Below are positions 36,167 to 45,043 of a stretch of 64,000 bases of DNA, piece by piece. The position numbers and the translations under genes were made by a program. Source of the DNA: Evansella caseinilytica (GTDB lineage Bacteria; Bacillota; Bacilli; Bacillales; Salisediminibacteriaceae); the NCBI RefSeq assembly GCF_900107275.1, contig NZ_FNPI01000009.1, positions 117,956-181,955 on the forward strand. Reading direction: 5' to 3'. Under the pieces are notes generated by a model, which was not told the origin of the DNA, ran no database searches, and saw only the letters and a program-made list of their open reading frames with translations. Position 1 is the stretch's first letter; each line of letters begins with the position of its first letter.

Positions 36167-36182
36167 TGTGATCTGGATCACT
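36167..36182. promoter_or_regulatory. Possible Fnr-type site
   Basis: TGTGATCTGGATCACT fits the Bacillus Fnr consensus TGTGA-N6-TCACA with one mismatch. Its centre is about 41.5 bp upstream of a start of transcription near 36133, if TACGAT (36145-36140 on the minus strand) is the -10 box. A short site of this kind can occur by chance. Confidence 0.4.
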
Positions 36183-36355
36183 TTTGCTGAAAGTTTGTCT
36201 CACATGATGTTTTCTCCCCATGTTAGTATGTAACGTCTGGTAAGGATGTTCGATTTTATGCAAAACGTTACCGTTCCTACCAGCTGATCATTACATATTT
36301 TTCCTTCTTTATCCCATACTAAAAAGGATGTACTAAAACATAGGGGATGAGGAAC

Positions 36356-37831
36356 ATGGTATCTGAGAACAAACATCCGAAGCACATCATCATGGTAATT
36401 CTTGATACTTTCATGGACGAGCCTTTTCAGCGGGCTTTAAAGGAAGAAACGTTGCCAGCATTCAACTATTTCATGGAACGCGCGCAATATTTTCCCGATA
36501 TGGTATCTCCCTTTCCTACCATGTCTGTCAACGTGGAAAGCTCGCTGCTGACGGGGCGCTATTCCGATCAGCACAACGTTCCGGCATTAACCTGGTTTCA
36601 TAACAAAGAAAACAGAATCATTAATTACGGAACAAATGCCGTTGAATTGTTGAAGCTTGGTTTATCCAGAAGCCTTTACGATTCACTTTATCGGTTAAAC
36701 AATGAGCATTTAAATCCGGAGCTGGCAACGATTCATGAAGAATTGCAGCGCGCCGGGAAAACGTCCGCCTCGATCAACGCCTTAGTTTACAGAGGTGCCG
36801 TGCGTAAAACCATCAAGCTTCCACCATTACTCAGACTGTTTGTCAATCTTGATAACACCTTCAGCACCTCGGCACCGGACATCTTCACGTACGGGCGGCT
36901 GGCAACTTACAGCCGCTTGAGAAAGTACAGCCAGCCTTGGAATAAATACGGATTTAACAATGATTTTTCCGTACAGGAATTCTCTTATTTAGTTCGTGAA
37001 AGAAAGCTGCCCGATTTCACCATTGTTTACCTGCCTGACCATGACAAAAACGTTCATAAATTCGGACCGATGAACATAACAGGAATAAAGCAGATGGATA
37101 AACAATTACAAGCGATGTTAAACAGTTTTCCTTCCTGGGAGACCGCTTTGGAAAACAATATTTGGCTGTTGATCGGTGACAATGGTCAAGCTGTCGTCCA
37201 CGAAAAACAGAAACGGGCATTGGTCGACATCCGGCAGATTTTGCAGTCATATCAGATTGTCAAGCTGCGAAAAGGCGTCCGTCCAAACGATCAGCTTGCA
37301 CTTGCCATGAATTTACGCTCTGGATTCATTTACTCTTTGCGTCCGAACAACATACCGTTGAGAGACATCGCCGCTCAATTACAAAAGGATTCCCGGATCG
37401 AGGTGATTGCCTGGAAGGAACAAGGCTGGATTCACGTCCTTGCCGGCGGAAAAGGCGAAAGTCTGCAATTTTCTGCTGCGGGAGAATTAATCGACCCGTA
37501 TCAGCAAGCATGGACGATTCAAGGGGATCATACGGTGCTTGATTTACAAGTGATGGGCAAGCGGATAACATTCGGTGATTACCCGGATGCCATGATGAGG
37601 CTGTACAGTACCCTCCATTCGCATGCAGGAGATTTCCTCGTCGCTGCCGTGAAGCCCGGATATGAATTTATCAGTGAAAGTTCACCGCGTCATCCAAACG
37701 GAGCCAGCCACGGCGGATTTCATAAAAACGACTCCCTGATTCCTTTGATCGTCACCGGAACAAGCTCAAAACCGGAATACTTGCGAGTAATTGATATAAA
37801 AGATTGGATCATCCGCTTAATGAAAGAGTAA
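36356..37831 (+). CDS. Alkaline phosphatase superfamily protein (nucleotide pyrophosphatase/phosphodiesterase type)
   Basis: 491 residues from the ATG at 36356 (GGGGA 8 nt upstream; an ATG at 36347 would add three residues). Metal-site landmarks of the type I phosphodiesterase fold are visible: VILDTF (Asp), the nucleophile region PTMSVNVESSLLTG, YLPDHDKNVHKFGP (Asp and His), LLIGDNGQ (Asp) and HGGFHK (His). No signal peptide, so it is cytoplasmic. Substrate unknown; nucleotides, phospholipid-like diesters and phosphonates are all possible. It diverges from the Fur-box operon. Confidence 0.87.
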   Translation: MVSENKHPKHIIMVILDTFMDEPFQRALKEETLPAFNYFMERAQYFPDMVSPFPTMSVNVESSLLTGRYSDQHNVPALTWFHNKENRIINYGTNAVELLKLGLSRSLYDSLYRLNNEHLNPELATIHEELQRAGKTSASINALVYRGAVRKTIKLPPLLRLFVNLDNTFSTSAPDIFTYGRLATYSRLRKYSQPWNKYGFNNDFSVQEFSYLVRERKLPDFTIVYLPDHDKNVHKFGPMNITGIKQMDKQLQAMLNSFPSWETALENNIWLLIGDNGQAVVHEKQKRALVDIRQILQSYQIVKLRKGVRPNDQLALAMNLRSGFIYSLRPNNIPLRDIAAQLQKDSRIEVIAWKEQGWIHVLAGGKGESLQFSAAGELIDPYQQAWTIQGDHTVLDLQVMGKRITFGDYPDAMMRLYSTLHSHAGDFLVAAVKPGYEFISESSPRHPNGASHGGFHKNDSLIPLIVTGTSSKPEYLRVIDIKDWIIRLMKE

Positions 37832-37857
37832 CGAAAAAAAAAGGCTCACACGGAATT

Positions 37858-37898
37858 GATTGGTTCAAAAAGATCGTTTTTATCTTTTTGAACCAATC
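37858..37898. repeat. Palindromic repeat, family C variant (copy 4)
   Basis: Perfect 17-bp arms GATTGGTTCAAAAAGAT and complement, 7-nt loop. The outer bases differ from copies 1-3 (GATTG instead of GTGTTT) but in both arms alike, a compensated change. Lies 27 nt after the phosphatase-family gene and may work as its terminator hairpin. Confidence 0.85.
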
Positions 37899-38343
37899 AG
37901 ATGCATTTTTTCAAGTAGACTAGAACTCAATGAAAACAATGGGGCTTTATGGTAAAATTGTCATAAGAAGTCGTCTGTGAATGAATAAGATAGATATTAT
38001 GATGACAATATATGTGATTTTTATGATTGCAGCTACAAGCTACATTTATGGGGATTAACTATGGCTCCACTATGATTAAGAAAACAGGATTTTTTTGGCT
38101 CTTCACTATTTGGTATGAGAATAGAGAAAAAATTATAGAAACATAGTCGATTTGACATGGAGCCTCTGCGGGCATGATACACTAGCCAAGCCACCAGTAT
38201 CATGGGATATTGGCTTTCGCTATTCATGCTATCATGCCCACCACTCCACATAAAATCTCCAAGTCTATTCTTCCTTTCCACATGAATTAGCGAGGAAGCA
38301 TTTTTTTCCGCAAACCATTGTTGCAGGGACTATTAACCTAGCA
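37899..38343. other. Intergenic region, 445 nt
   Basis: No convincing gene. Two minus-strand frames of about 80 codons (38033-38281 and 38265-38507) have no ribosome sites and an odd composition. A plus-strand frame with the ending of the next small membrane protein is open from about 38255. Confidence 0.4.
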
Positions 38344-38535
38344 TTGAGTGTATTTGGAATGATAGGGTGGTTTTTCTTTTCTTGGGGAGTAAATGAATTT
38401 CTCTTCTTAGGAGGGTTCGTTTTGGGCTTGGGATTATTGGTTGCTGGAGAGGTTGTGTTGCTTTCCATATTATTTTCAAAGCGCAAAAAATGGATACAAA
38501 TGTACAATGATCGTTTAAATAGGAGCAGTAGCTAA
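38344..38535 (+). CDS. Possible small two-helix membrane protein, maybe a gene remnant
   Basis: 63 residues from a TTG. Two hydrophobic segments (about 3-16 and 18-48) end in a basic RKKWIQMYNDR tail, the composition of a real small membrane protein. The frame is open about 90 nt further upstream without an ATG, and no ribosome site is seen, so the true start is unclear and the gene may be a truncated remnant. Confidence 0.35.
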   Translation: MSVFGMIGWFFFSWGVNEFLFLGGFVLGLGLLVAGEVVLLSILFSKRKKWIQMYNDRLNRSSS

Positions 38536-38661
38536 AAACTTTCAATACTAAGAATGTAACACAGCCTAAACGAAAAGCAGACAGTTGTGTGTCCGTTTAT
38601 ACCTCCACCTCCTGTGTCATCCTTTTTCCCAACGGCACTTTTTTTCTGTTATAATAAAGTA

Positions 38662-38805
38662 TGTTCAAAAAAGAAGAAAAACTGGGCAAAATCATTGGCA
38701 ATGCGGCAGTCGCAAGCACCGGCTGGCACCGCACGTACGCTAGCAGCCGAGCGGCAACGAAAAACGGCAACAGTCGCAGCCGATACTTCCCGGACTTTTT
38801 GAACA
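38662..38805. repeat. Dispersed repeat family A, diverged copy 5
   Basis: TGTTCAAAAAAGAAG at the left, CGCACGTACGCTAGCAGCCG in the middle, CCCGGACTTTTTGAACA at the right. Same length as copy 1 but many interior differences. Ends 43 nt before ypcP. Confidence 0.75.
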
Positions 38806-38848
38806 CTTTTTTACAGAAAATGCCATTCTTCTAAAGGAGATAAATGAC

Positions 38849-39715
38849 ATGACCAATCACAAAGTATTGCTTGTAGACGGGATGGCTTTGCTGTTCCGCT
38901 CATTTTATGCTACTGCCATGAGCGGTTATTACATGGTCAACAGCAAAGGAATTCCGACCAACGGAATTTACGGTACAGTCAAGCATTTGTTTACAGCGGT
39001 AAATACGTTTCAGCCGACGCATGTTATCTGCTGCTGGGATATGGGAAGCAAAACGTTTCGCAGCGAGCTTTTGGCCGATTACAAAGCAAACCGGTCGGAG
39101 CCGCCGGAACAATTGCTTCCCCAGTTTGACCTCGTCAAGGAAGTCATTGACGCACTGGATATTCCGAACGTCGGCTTGGCGGGATATGAAGCAGATGATT
39201 GCATCGGCACGCTAGCCAACCACTATAAAACCGATTCCGAGGTGCACATCTTGACCGGCGATAAGGACATCCTCCAGCTTATCGAAGAGAATGTCCATGT
39301 CGTTCTGTTAAAAAAGGGCTACGGAAATTACGCGATCTATAAGGAAAACACGTTTTATGAAGAGAAGGGAATCACTCCCCGCCAGATGGTCGACTTAAAA
39401 GCACTTATGGGAGACAGCAGCGACAATTATCCCGGCGTGAAAGGCATCGGTGAAAAAACAGCGTTGTCACTCCTGCAAAAATATCAGACCATAGAAGGAA
39501 TTCTCGAAAATTTGTCCTCCTTAACAAAGGCTCAGCGCACGAAAATCGAACAAGATTTGGAAATGCTTCACCTGTCGAGAAAGCTGGCTAAAATCCATTG
39601 CGAAGTTGATGTTGCCTGTTCGCTGGATGAAGCGCGTTTCCTCATTGACCGCCGAAAAATGACGGATAAATTTCAGAAGCTGGAGCTGAAAAATTTGGAT
39701 GCATTGATCGGCTAA
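38849..39715 (+). CDS. ypcP: 5'-3' exonuclease (YpcP type)
   Basis: 288 residues, the nuclease domain of DNA polymerase I as a separate protein. Acidic metal ligands are spread as in the family: LLVDG near the start, CCWDMGSKTFRSEL, AGYEADDCIGTLA, LTGDKDILQL, and DSSDNYPGVKGIGEKTA (helix-hairpin-helix 3 region). AAAGGAG before the ATG. It works in Okazaki-fragment processing and repair. Solitary gene, converging on the GH2 gene. Confidence 0.95.
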   Translation: MTNHKVLLVDGMALLFRSFYATAMSGYYMVNSKGIPTNGIYGTVKHLFTAVNTFQPTHVICCWDMGSKTFRSELLADYKANRSEPPEQLLPQFDLVKEVIDALDIPNVGLAGYEADDCIGTLANHYKTDSEVHILTGDKDILQLIEENVHVVLLKKGYGNYAIYKENTFYEEKGITPRQMVDLKALMGDSSDNYPGVKGIGEKTALSLLQKYQTIEGILENLSSLTKAQRTKIEQDLEMLHLSRKLAKIHCEVDVACSLDEARFLIDRRKMTDKFQKLELKNLDALIG

Positions 39716-39729
39716 GGCATTATGAACGC

Positions 39730-41406
39730 TCACGTAAAAAACTTTTTCACCACCTCATACGCAAGCTTTGGACGGCGGTAGCGGTCGACAATACCTTTAT
39801 TGTTTTGCGTTCCGGCTCTGCTCAGGAGCCAGCCGGTATCTTCAACGACACGGCAGTCGGCAAATTGCCAGATGAACATCCCCGCTAAATAAGAACGGCT
39901 GCTGTAAGCGACAATAATCTTAGCAAGGATGTCAGCCTGCCGTTCTTCAGTGCCTCTGACCTGGGTTCTGTCGCGTAAACCGTAATAGCCGTCAGCGCCG
40001 AACTCGCTCATAATCATCGGCTTGCCGAGTCCCCCTGCTTCATCGGCCCATTTTCTTGCCTGGTCACAAAGCTTTCCGGGATCTTCGTCTGTATACCATA
40101 ATGGATACAAATTGAACGACACAATATCGGCCAAATCAAAGCATATATCCTGACCGCGGTGGTGCGTCGCATACGTTAACGGTCGGGAACAGTCCAGCTG
40201 CCGTATTTGTTCCAGCTGTTCCCGGTAGAGTTCCCGGCCTTCCGGTGTATGGCTGGCACACTCGTTCAGAACCGCCCAAATAATGATGCTGGGGTGATTA
40301 TAGTGATTGTGAACCATTTCCCGGTTGCAGTTCAGGCATTGCTCCTGTGTTTTTCGGTCCAGCATATGCTCCAGCTCAAAGCCGCGGGCATGGTTTTCTT
40401 CCCAGACATAAATGCCTCGCTCGTCACAAAGATCCAAAAAGCGGTCATCGTTCGGGTAATGACTTGTGCGGACGGCATTGGCTCCCATATCCGTTATCAG
40501 TTCCACATCATGAACCATGAGCTGATACGGTATCGCCGCCCCCGCCAGCGGATGATCCTCGTGACGGTTAAAGCCTTTTAAAACAATATCTTCACCATTG
40601 ACCTGGATTTTCCCGTCCTTCGTTGTTACCGTTCGAAAACCAACCCGTTCAATACAATCGTCAAAAGGCCGGTCCTCCCCCGGGTTCTTCAGCTGTACCT
40701 CAAGCAAATAAAGGTTCGGACTTTTATCGGACCAGGTCAGCACGTTTTCAAAACGTTCTGTTGTATGAAAAACAACTGTTTCTCCTCCGCCGATAAAACG
40801 TTTTCCAAACGAGAACCGTTTATCGCCAAGCAGACCGCTGACTTCGATTTCCAACGCATGCTCATCGACGTTTGTCACAACTGCTTCTACATCTGCCTGC
40901 CAGCCGCCATTGTCTTTTTTCGGGGTAAACTGAATTCGTTCAATCAATGCCCTGTCAATGTATTCCACAGCGACCGGGCGGATCATGCCGCCGTATGTGT
41001 AGTAATCGTTTGCAAAATGAAGCTTCGAGTCCTCGTGAAAAGCGTTGTCGACGAGAACAATCATCTCGTGTTCTCCCGGTTCCGCAGAAGCATATGCTGT
41101 AAAAGCGGTATACGCATTGTAATGGTCAGCGATTTTTTCACCGTCAAAATAGACCACTGCAGTATGGCTGACACCTTTAAAACACAACCGCAACAACGTT
41201 TTTTTCTCTACATGAAGTTTTTTTCGATAAGCTGCCCGCCCGCGGTATGTCAAGAAATCAGGATGCATTTCCCAGCAGCCTGGCACCGGCAGACGGTAAT
41301 GAAACTGCGTCGGGATCCCCTCCTTTTCCCCTACCGGCTGAAAATCCCAATCACCTTCGAGTTCAATGACTTTACGAATGCTATTTGTTTGAAACAATCG
41401 CAGCAA
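39730..41406 (-). CDS. Glycoside hydrolase family 2 (beta-glucuronidase/beta-galactosidase type)
   Basis: 558 residues from a TTG start with GGAGG. Domain order: sugar-binding jelly roll (1-170), Ig-like middle (about 170-270), TIM barrel (270-558). The acid/base Glu is in AVLNECASH and the nucleophile in MSEFGADG; NRHEDHP and RTSHYP are typical barrel motifs. No signal peptide, so it acts on imported sugars. The short three-domain length is like UidA-type beta-glucuronidases, but galactosidase activity is equally plausible beside a rhamnogalacturonan region, whose side chains contain galactan. Confidence 0.9.
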   Translation of the reverse strand: MLRLFQTNSIRKVIELEGDWDFQPVGEKEGIPTQFHYRLPVPGCWEMHPDFLTYRGRAAYRKKLHVEKKTLLRLCFKGVSHTAVVYFDGEKIADHYNAYTAFTAYASAEPGEHEMIVLVDNAFHEDSKLHFANDYYTYGGMIRPVAVEYIDRALIERIQFTPKKDNGGWQADVEAVVTNVDEHALEIEVSGLLGDKRFSFGKRFIGGGETVVFHTTERFENVLTWSDKSPNLYLLEVQLKNPGEDRPFDDCIERVGFRTVTTKDGKIQVNGEDIVLKGFNRHEDHPLAGAAIPYQLMVHDVELITDMGANAVRTSHYPNDDRFLDLCDERGIYVWEENHARGFELEHMLDRKTQEQCLNCNREMVHNHYNHPSIIIWAVLNECASHTPEGRELYREQLEQIRQLDCSRPLTYATHHRGQDICFDLADIVSFNLYPLWYTDEDPGKLCDQARKWADEAGGLGKPMIMSEFGADGYYGLRDRTQVRGTEERQADILAKIIVAYSSRSYLAGMFIWQFADCRVVEDTGWLLSRAGTQNNKGIVDRYRRPKLAYEVVKKFFT

Positions 41407-41709
41407 GACATACCCTCCTTTTAAGTGATAAGCTACCAGTTCTTCTTAATCTATAAGGTTTTAATCGGAAACTGGCAGACGCTTTCTTCGTTGTTTTCTT
41501 TTTCCCTTATACACTGTAAGCTTAACGGAATATTTCAGTCATGAATACATGAAGGATTACTGCTTCATTCAGATAAAAATTTAACAGGGCGGTAGCTATG
41601 CGCTAGGAGGCTGATTGGGCAAACAATATTTTTTGGCTTGAGAGTGGATTCAAAAAGGCAATGGTTCTGTTTGATGCTTCAGACATTTTTACTTTTGAAG
41701 ACAATCCTA
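41407..41709. other. Intergenic region with a family B fragment at 41648-41672
   Basis: Upstream leader of the GH2 gene (minus strand). TTCAAAAAGGCAATGGTTCT at 41649 matches the family B start. No gene and no clear promoter. Confidence 0.5.
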
Positions 41710-41988
41710 TTAATTAACAAAACTCGACTTTCTGACCTTTCTTGCCACCAGAGAGGAAAGGATGCACAGGAAAAGAAAAATCAACGAATAGAAAAGAATA
41801 AAATATTCCTGCTTTATCATTCCGTATATCATAAATGGAAACAATAGAGCGGAATAGATATACAAAAAATTAATTTTGTACCATATATATTGGATAAAGA
41901 AAGTAACGAGAAGAACTGCCGATCCAATCAGGATCAATACGAATAGATACAAAAACGTTCCTACAATCATTTTAATTGCCTCCTTCAT
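41710..41988 (-). CDS. Small membrane protein of unknown function
   Basis: 92 residues, three predicted membrane helices (about 8-30, 38-58, 62-83) and a basic tail RKVRK. It overlaps the end of the gene at 41972 by 17 nt and so belongs to the same transcript. AT-rich codon use like its two neighbours and unlike the GC-richer operons on both sides. No family recognised. Confidence 0.6.
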   Translation of the reverse strand: MKEAIKMIVGTFLYLFVLILIGSAVLLVTFFIQYIWYKINFLYIYSALLFPFMIYGMIKQEYFILFYSLIFLFLCILSSLVARKVRKSSFVN

Positions 41989-43027
41989 AAAGGATAAACG
42001 ATGTCAGATTCAAATCATCAATATTCATCAACTGGATTTCATTCTTTTTCTCTCCATCAGCTAACGAATATTCTTCAATGAAACCTATATTTTTTTCTGT
42101 TTTTTCATCATACTGCCATAATAGAAAAATAGAATCTTCAGTTGCTTCAGCCTGCATCAAAATAGATCGATTCTCCAAATTAAAAGCTAATTTTTTTTCT
42201 GTAAGTTCACTGTTTTCATTAATTGAATATAACTCTCCTGAATACGTAATTATATAAGTTAAACCACGATTTTCAAATACTTTTAATACCTCAGAATCAA
42301 AATTAATTTTATTTTCTTTTACCTGATCATTGTCATCTATAAAATAGACATTTCCATTATTTGTTACATAAATTATATTAGAGTTTGTAGATATTAAACT
42401 TCTTTGATTAACGCTTGGTGTATTACTTACAGTAAACTTTTTAATAATGTCACCATTATGATCTATTTTCAATATTTGTTCCTTTTCAATTGATGGATCA
42501 AAAGTCAATATGTAGATATAGCTATTAAATGAAGTACCTGTTGTAAAAAAACCTAAATTATAGTCTTCGTATTCTTCTGAATAATCATCATCAATTAAAG
42601 TATAACCACTTTGATAATAAAGAATATCATCTATTTCTTTTGGGCCAATATTTGTAATAAAATAGGCAAATTGATCATTAGAATATGAAAAAGTTATTCC
42701 TTTAGGATCATCAAATTTATGACTTTCAATTTTTCCATTCTCAAAAATATGATATTTTCCACTGTATCTTGATGAAACTATATATTTACCATTAAATTTA
42801 AAAATATTCTCCAATGCAATATCATTAATGATATAATTATTAAATTGAGTATCGGAACTATATGTTACAAGCGCACTTTTCTCATCAGTATATGAAGAAT
42901 AAATAACAATAAAGTCTTCGGTCAATGTAGTAGATTTATTGCTGAAAAGAAAATAGGCTAATACTATGCCAATAGCAACCATAATTAAAAATGTACTTAT
43001 TATAGGTTTCCTACTTTTTGCACTCAA
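41972..43027 (-). CDS. Membrane-anchored protein with a repetitive, propeller-like outer domain
   Basis: 351 residues starting at a TTG with GGAGGT 7 nt upstream; an open extension to 43063 lies before the ribosome site. A single helix (about residues 9-28) follows SAKSRKP. The rest is a series of short beta-strand units rich in Tyr, Asn and Asp (for example FNGKYIVSSRYSGKYHIFENGK, TNNGNVYFIDDND), consistent with a beta-propeller outside the membrane. Middle gene of a three-gene AT-rich island. No function recognised. Confidence 0.65.
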   Translation of the reverse strand: MSAKSRKPIISTFLIMVAIGIVLAYFLFSNKSTTLTEDFIVIYSSYTDEKSALVTYSSDTQFNNYIINDIALENIFKFNGKYIVSSRYSGKYHIFENGKIESHKFDDPKGITFSYSNDQFAYFITNIGPKEIDDILYYQSGYTLIDDDYSEEYEDYNLGFFTTGTSFNSYIYILTFDPSIEKEQILKIDHNGDIIKKFTVSNTPSVNQRSLISTNSNIIYVTNNGNVYFIDDNDQVKENKINFDSEVLKVFENRGLTYIITYSGELYSINENSELTEKKLAFNLENRSILMQAEATEDSIFLLWQYDEKTEKNIGFIEEYSLADGEKKNEIQLMNIDDLNLTSFILYEGGN

Positions 43028-43088
43028 AAGTAAAACCTCCAATAAATTATAGTGGGAAGACATAAGTATAATCTACTCACTACTTCAA

Positions 43089-43967
43089 TTATATGCCCTT
43101 TTTATGAAATGGTACAACATTTTTACTTTTAGTCAAGTCCTTTGGCCAGACAACACCGTTAGATACACCATCAATTTCATATCCTTGTTTTTTCCAAGCC
43201 CTCCATACCAATTGTGAACAATAAAAACTACTTGTTGTCTTTTTATCTGTAAAATCAAAATTATATGGTTTACCTATCTGAGATTCAGCATATTTCCCTG
43301 CTTTAGAGTAATCTGTTGAAGTAGCGCCTTTTACGTTGTACCCAGCAACAGTTTTATATCTCGTTCTCCAATTATTAATCTGCCACATAACTCCACTTTC
43401 TTTAGGGCTTTGCGGACTAAATCCTTTGGCAAATGCTTCAACAGTCCAATTACTACTATAATCAGAAACTATTGCTGCATGTCCACCAAAATAGCCTGAA
43501 GAACTTGATGAATCCAGAGTTACAAGTATATTCCCCTTTTTTCCAAGTACAGGATTCACCGCTAAAGTAGATACACCTTCTAAATAACTTATTTCACCGG
43601 TTTCTGAATTATACACAAAATTTGTATCTTCTAGTACTGGTAGTAAATCAATAACAGCTTCTTTCACATCTTTATCAACAGACGAATCTATTAACTCATC
43701 TACCTCATCTTTAAACTGTTTATTTTGATTTTCAATTTCTTCAGACCAATGATCTAAGTATTCAGAATACTCTTCCCATGCACTATCTAAAAATGTTTTA
43801 GCTTCTTCAAAAGAAAGATTGTTCAATTCAGCATAATATGCAACATCTTCATCGGTGTATGAAGTTTCTAATGTTTCATTAGCACTCACATTGTTATTTT
43901 CAAACGATCCTGTTGCAATAATATTAAAAAACATTAAAACTACTGCCACTTTCTTAAATTTCCACAT
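43089..43967 (-). CDS. Secreted YiiX/YebB-like (permuted papain fold) cysteine hydrolase
   Basis: 292 residues. Signal peptide (about 1-29, NNNVSA), an acidic helical pro-like region to about 130, then the hydrolase domain. It has GGHAAIVSD (catalytic His near 169) and FYCSQLVWRAWKKQG (catalytic Cys near 254), the His-before-Cys order of permuted NlpC/P60 (YiiX/YebB-like) enzymes, which cleave amide bonds in peptidoglycan, lipids or proteins. GGAGG 9 nt before the ATG. First gene of the AT-rich three-gene set. Target unknown. Confidence 0.82.
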   Translation of the reverse strand: MWKFKKVAVVLMFFNIIATGSFENNNVSANETLETSYTDEDVAYYAELNNLSFEEAKTFLDSAWEEYSEYLDHWSEEIENQNKQFKDEVDELIDSSVDKDVKEAVIDLLPVLEDTNFVYNSETGEISYLEGVSTLAVNPVLGKKGNILVTLDSSSSSGYFGGHAAIVSDYSSNWTVEAFAKGFSPQSPKESGVMWQINNWRTRYKTVAGYNVKGATSTDYSKAGKYAESQIGKPYNFDFTDKKTTSSFYCSQLVWRAWKKQGYEIDGVSNGVVWPKDLTKSKNVVPFHKKGI

Positions 43968-44542
43968 TTCACCGTTCCTCCTTTTCTAAACAAACAAAAT
44001 ATTTAGTAACTATAGGTCAACTAATAAAACTCTTAATCAAAAAGTCTTCTTGATGAAATTAAAGCAAAATTAAAGCAATAGTGACGATAACAAATACTTA
44101 AACATATGATTTTTGGAACGTAACCTCCTTTTTAGCAAATTAGCCCGTCCACAAAAGTTTTCTTTTTAGCAATAATGTTATGTATAAGCTTTTATTTTTG
44201 GTTACACTCAGGGACTTATCAGGATGTTTTTAGGTGATTTATTCCATGTGAAATAATTACATGCCAATAACAATATGTCAAGATATAAACTAAACTCGTA
44301 CACAAAGAACATGATTACGAATATATGATCCATTATTTTTCGTTCATCCTTGTTTTTTTTGTTTGTAAAATCTACTAAATCATCAGTGATTGAAATCCCA
44401 TATTGGAAAGCAATATTAAAAAAAATTAGCCAAATTCATGACATCTGTTTATGTTCAAGTTGACAGCGTGTATAATCGTATGTAGGCAGCACTCAATGGT
44501 TGGCGGTTGATTAAAAATTATTTAAAGGAGGTGTACTTTCGC
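43968..44542. other. Intergenic region, 575 nt, AT-rich
   Basis: Should hold the promoter of the secreted hydrolase (minus) and that of the coiled-coil gene (plus). No gene seen; an AAGGAGG on the minus strand near 44130 is followed only by an 11-codon frame. Confidence 0.5.
44448..44476 (+). promoter_or_regulatory. Probable promoter of the coiled-coil gene
   Basis: TTTATG and TATAAT (44471-44476, with a TG extension) are 17 bp apart, about 65 nt before the start codon. Confidence 0.55.
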
Positions 44543-44932
44543 ATGGATAACGAATTACGAAGCATGTTGCAAGCTGTTTTAAAAGAAGCGTTGGAGCCAT
44601 TAAAAGAAGAAATGCAAGTCATTAAATCCGATGTGCAAGGGTTGAAAGACGATGTCCATACTCTCAAATCCGATGTGCAAGGGTTGAAAGACGATGTTCA
44701 AACACTGAAAGCCGGGCAAGACGAACTTAATCACATGGTGCGCGCCATTCACGATCGCCAGGAAGAAACGGACGCCAAGCTAGAAGCGCTTACGATGGAT
44801 ACGCATAAAGTACGTGGGGAATTGTCATCCCAGAAACAAGGACAAGAACGACAAGATAAAATACTCGCATCATTAGCTCTCCGCTCCCTTGAGCAGGAAA
44901 CAGAACTTCGGGAATTAAAACGAATCATATAG
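44543..44932 (+). CDS. Small coiled-coil protein with a 14-residue repeat
   Basis: 129 residues from the ATG at 44543 (GGAGGTG 9 nt upstream). Almost the whole chain is charged heptad-type helix, with two copies of a LKSDVQGLKDDV unit coded by near-identical 42-bp DNA. No catalytic motif or membrane helix. Similar repeat coiled coils are scattered in Bacillales genomes, sometimes next to DNA-binding genes, but here it stands alone. Function unknown. Confidence 0.75.
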   Translation: MDNELRSMLQAVLKEALEPLKEEMQVIKSDVQGLKDDVHTLKSDVQGLKDDVQTLKAGQDELNHMVRAIHDRQEETDAKLEALTMDTHKVRGELSSQKQGQERQDKILASLALRSLEQETELRELKRII

Positions 44933-44970
44933 CTGCTCAAGTCTTCCCGCGGACTTTGCTCCACTTGCTG

Positions 44971-45005
44971 AAAAAACCCGCCTATGTTTCACTTGTAGAC
45001 GGGTA
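44971..45005 (-). terminator. Rho-independent terminator of the aldolase gene
   Basis: On the minus strand ACCCGTCTA and TAGGCGGGT pair around a 13-nt loop and run into TTTTTT, about 40 nt after the stop at 45044. Confidence 0.8.
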
Positions 45006-45043
45006 GAAGGTTTAACACATATTAAATTCCGTGACGTAACGAT

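Noticed and set aside
38033..38507. Two minus-strand frames of about 80 codons
   Set aside because: Unusual composition, no start signals; the plus strand has a more protein-like membrane segment there.
41500..41560. cre-like AAGAAAGCGTCTGCCA (complement strand) upstream of the GH2 gene
   Set aside because: Three mismatches to the consensus; too weak to report as a site.
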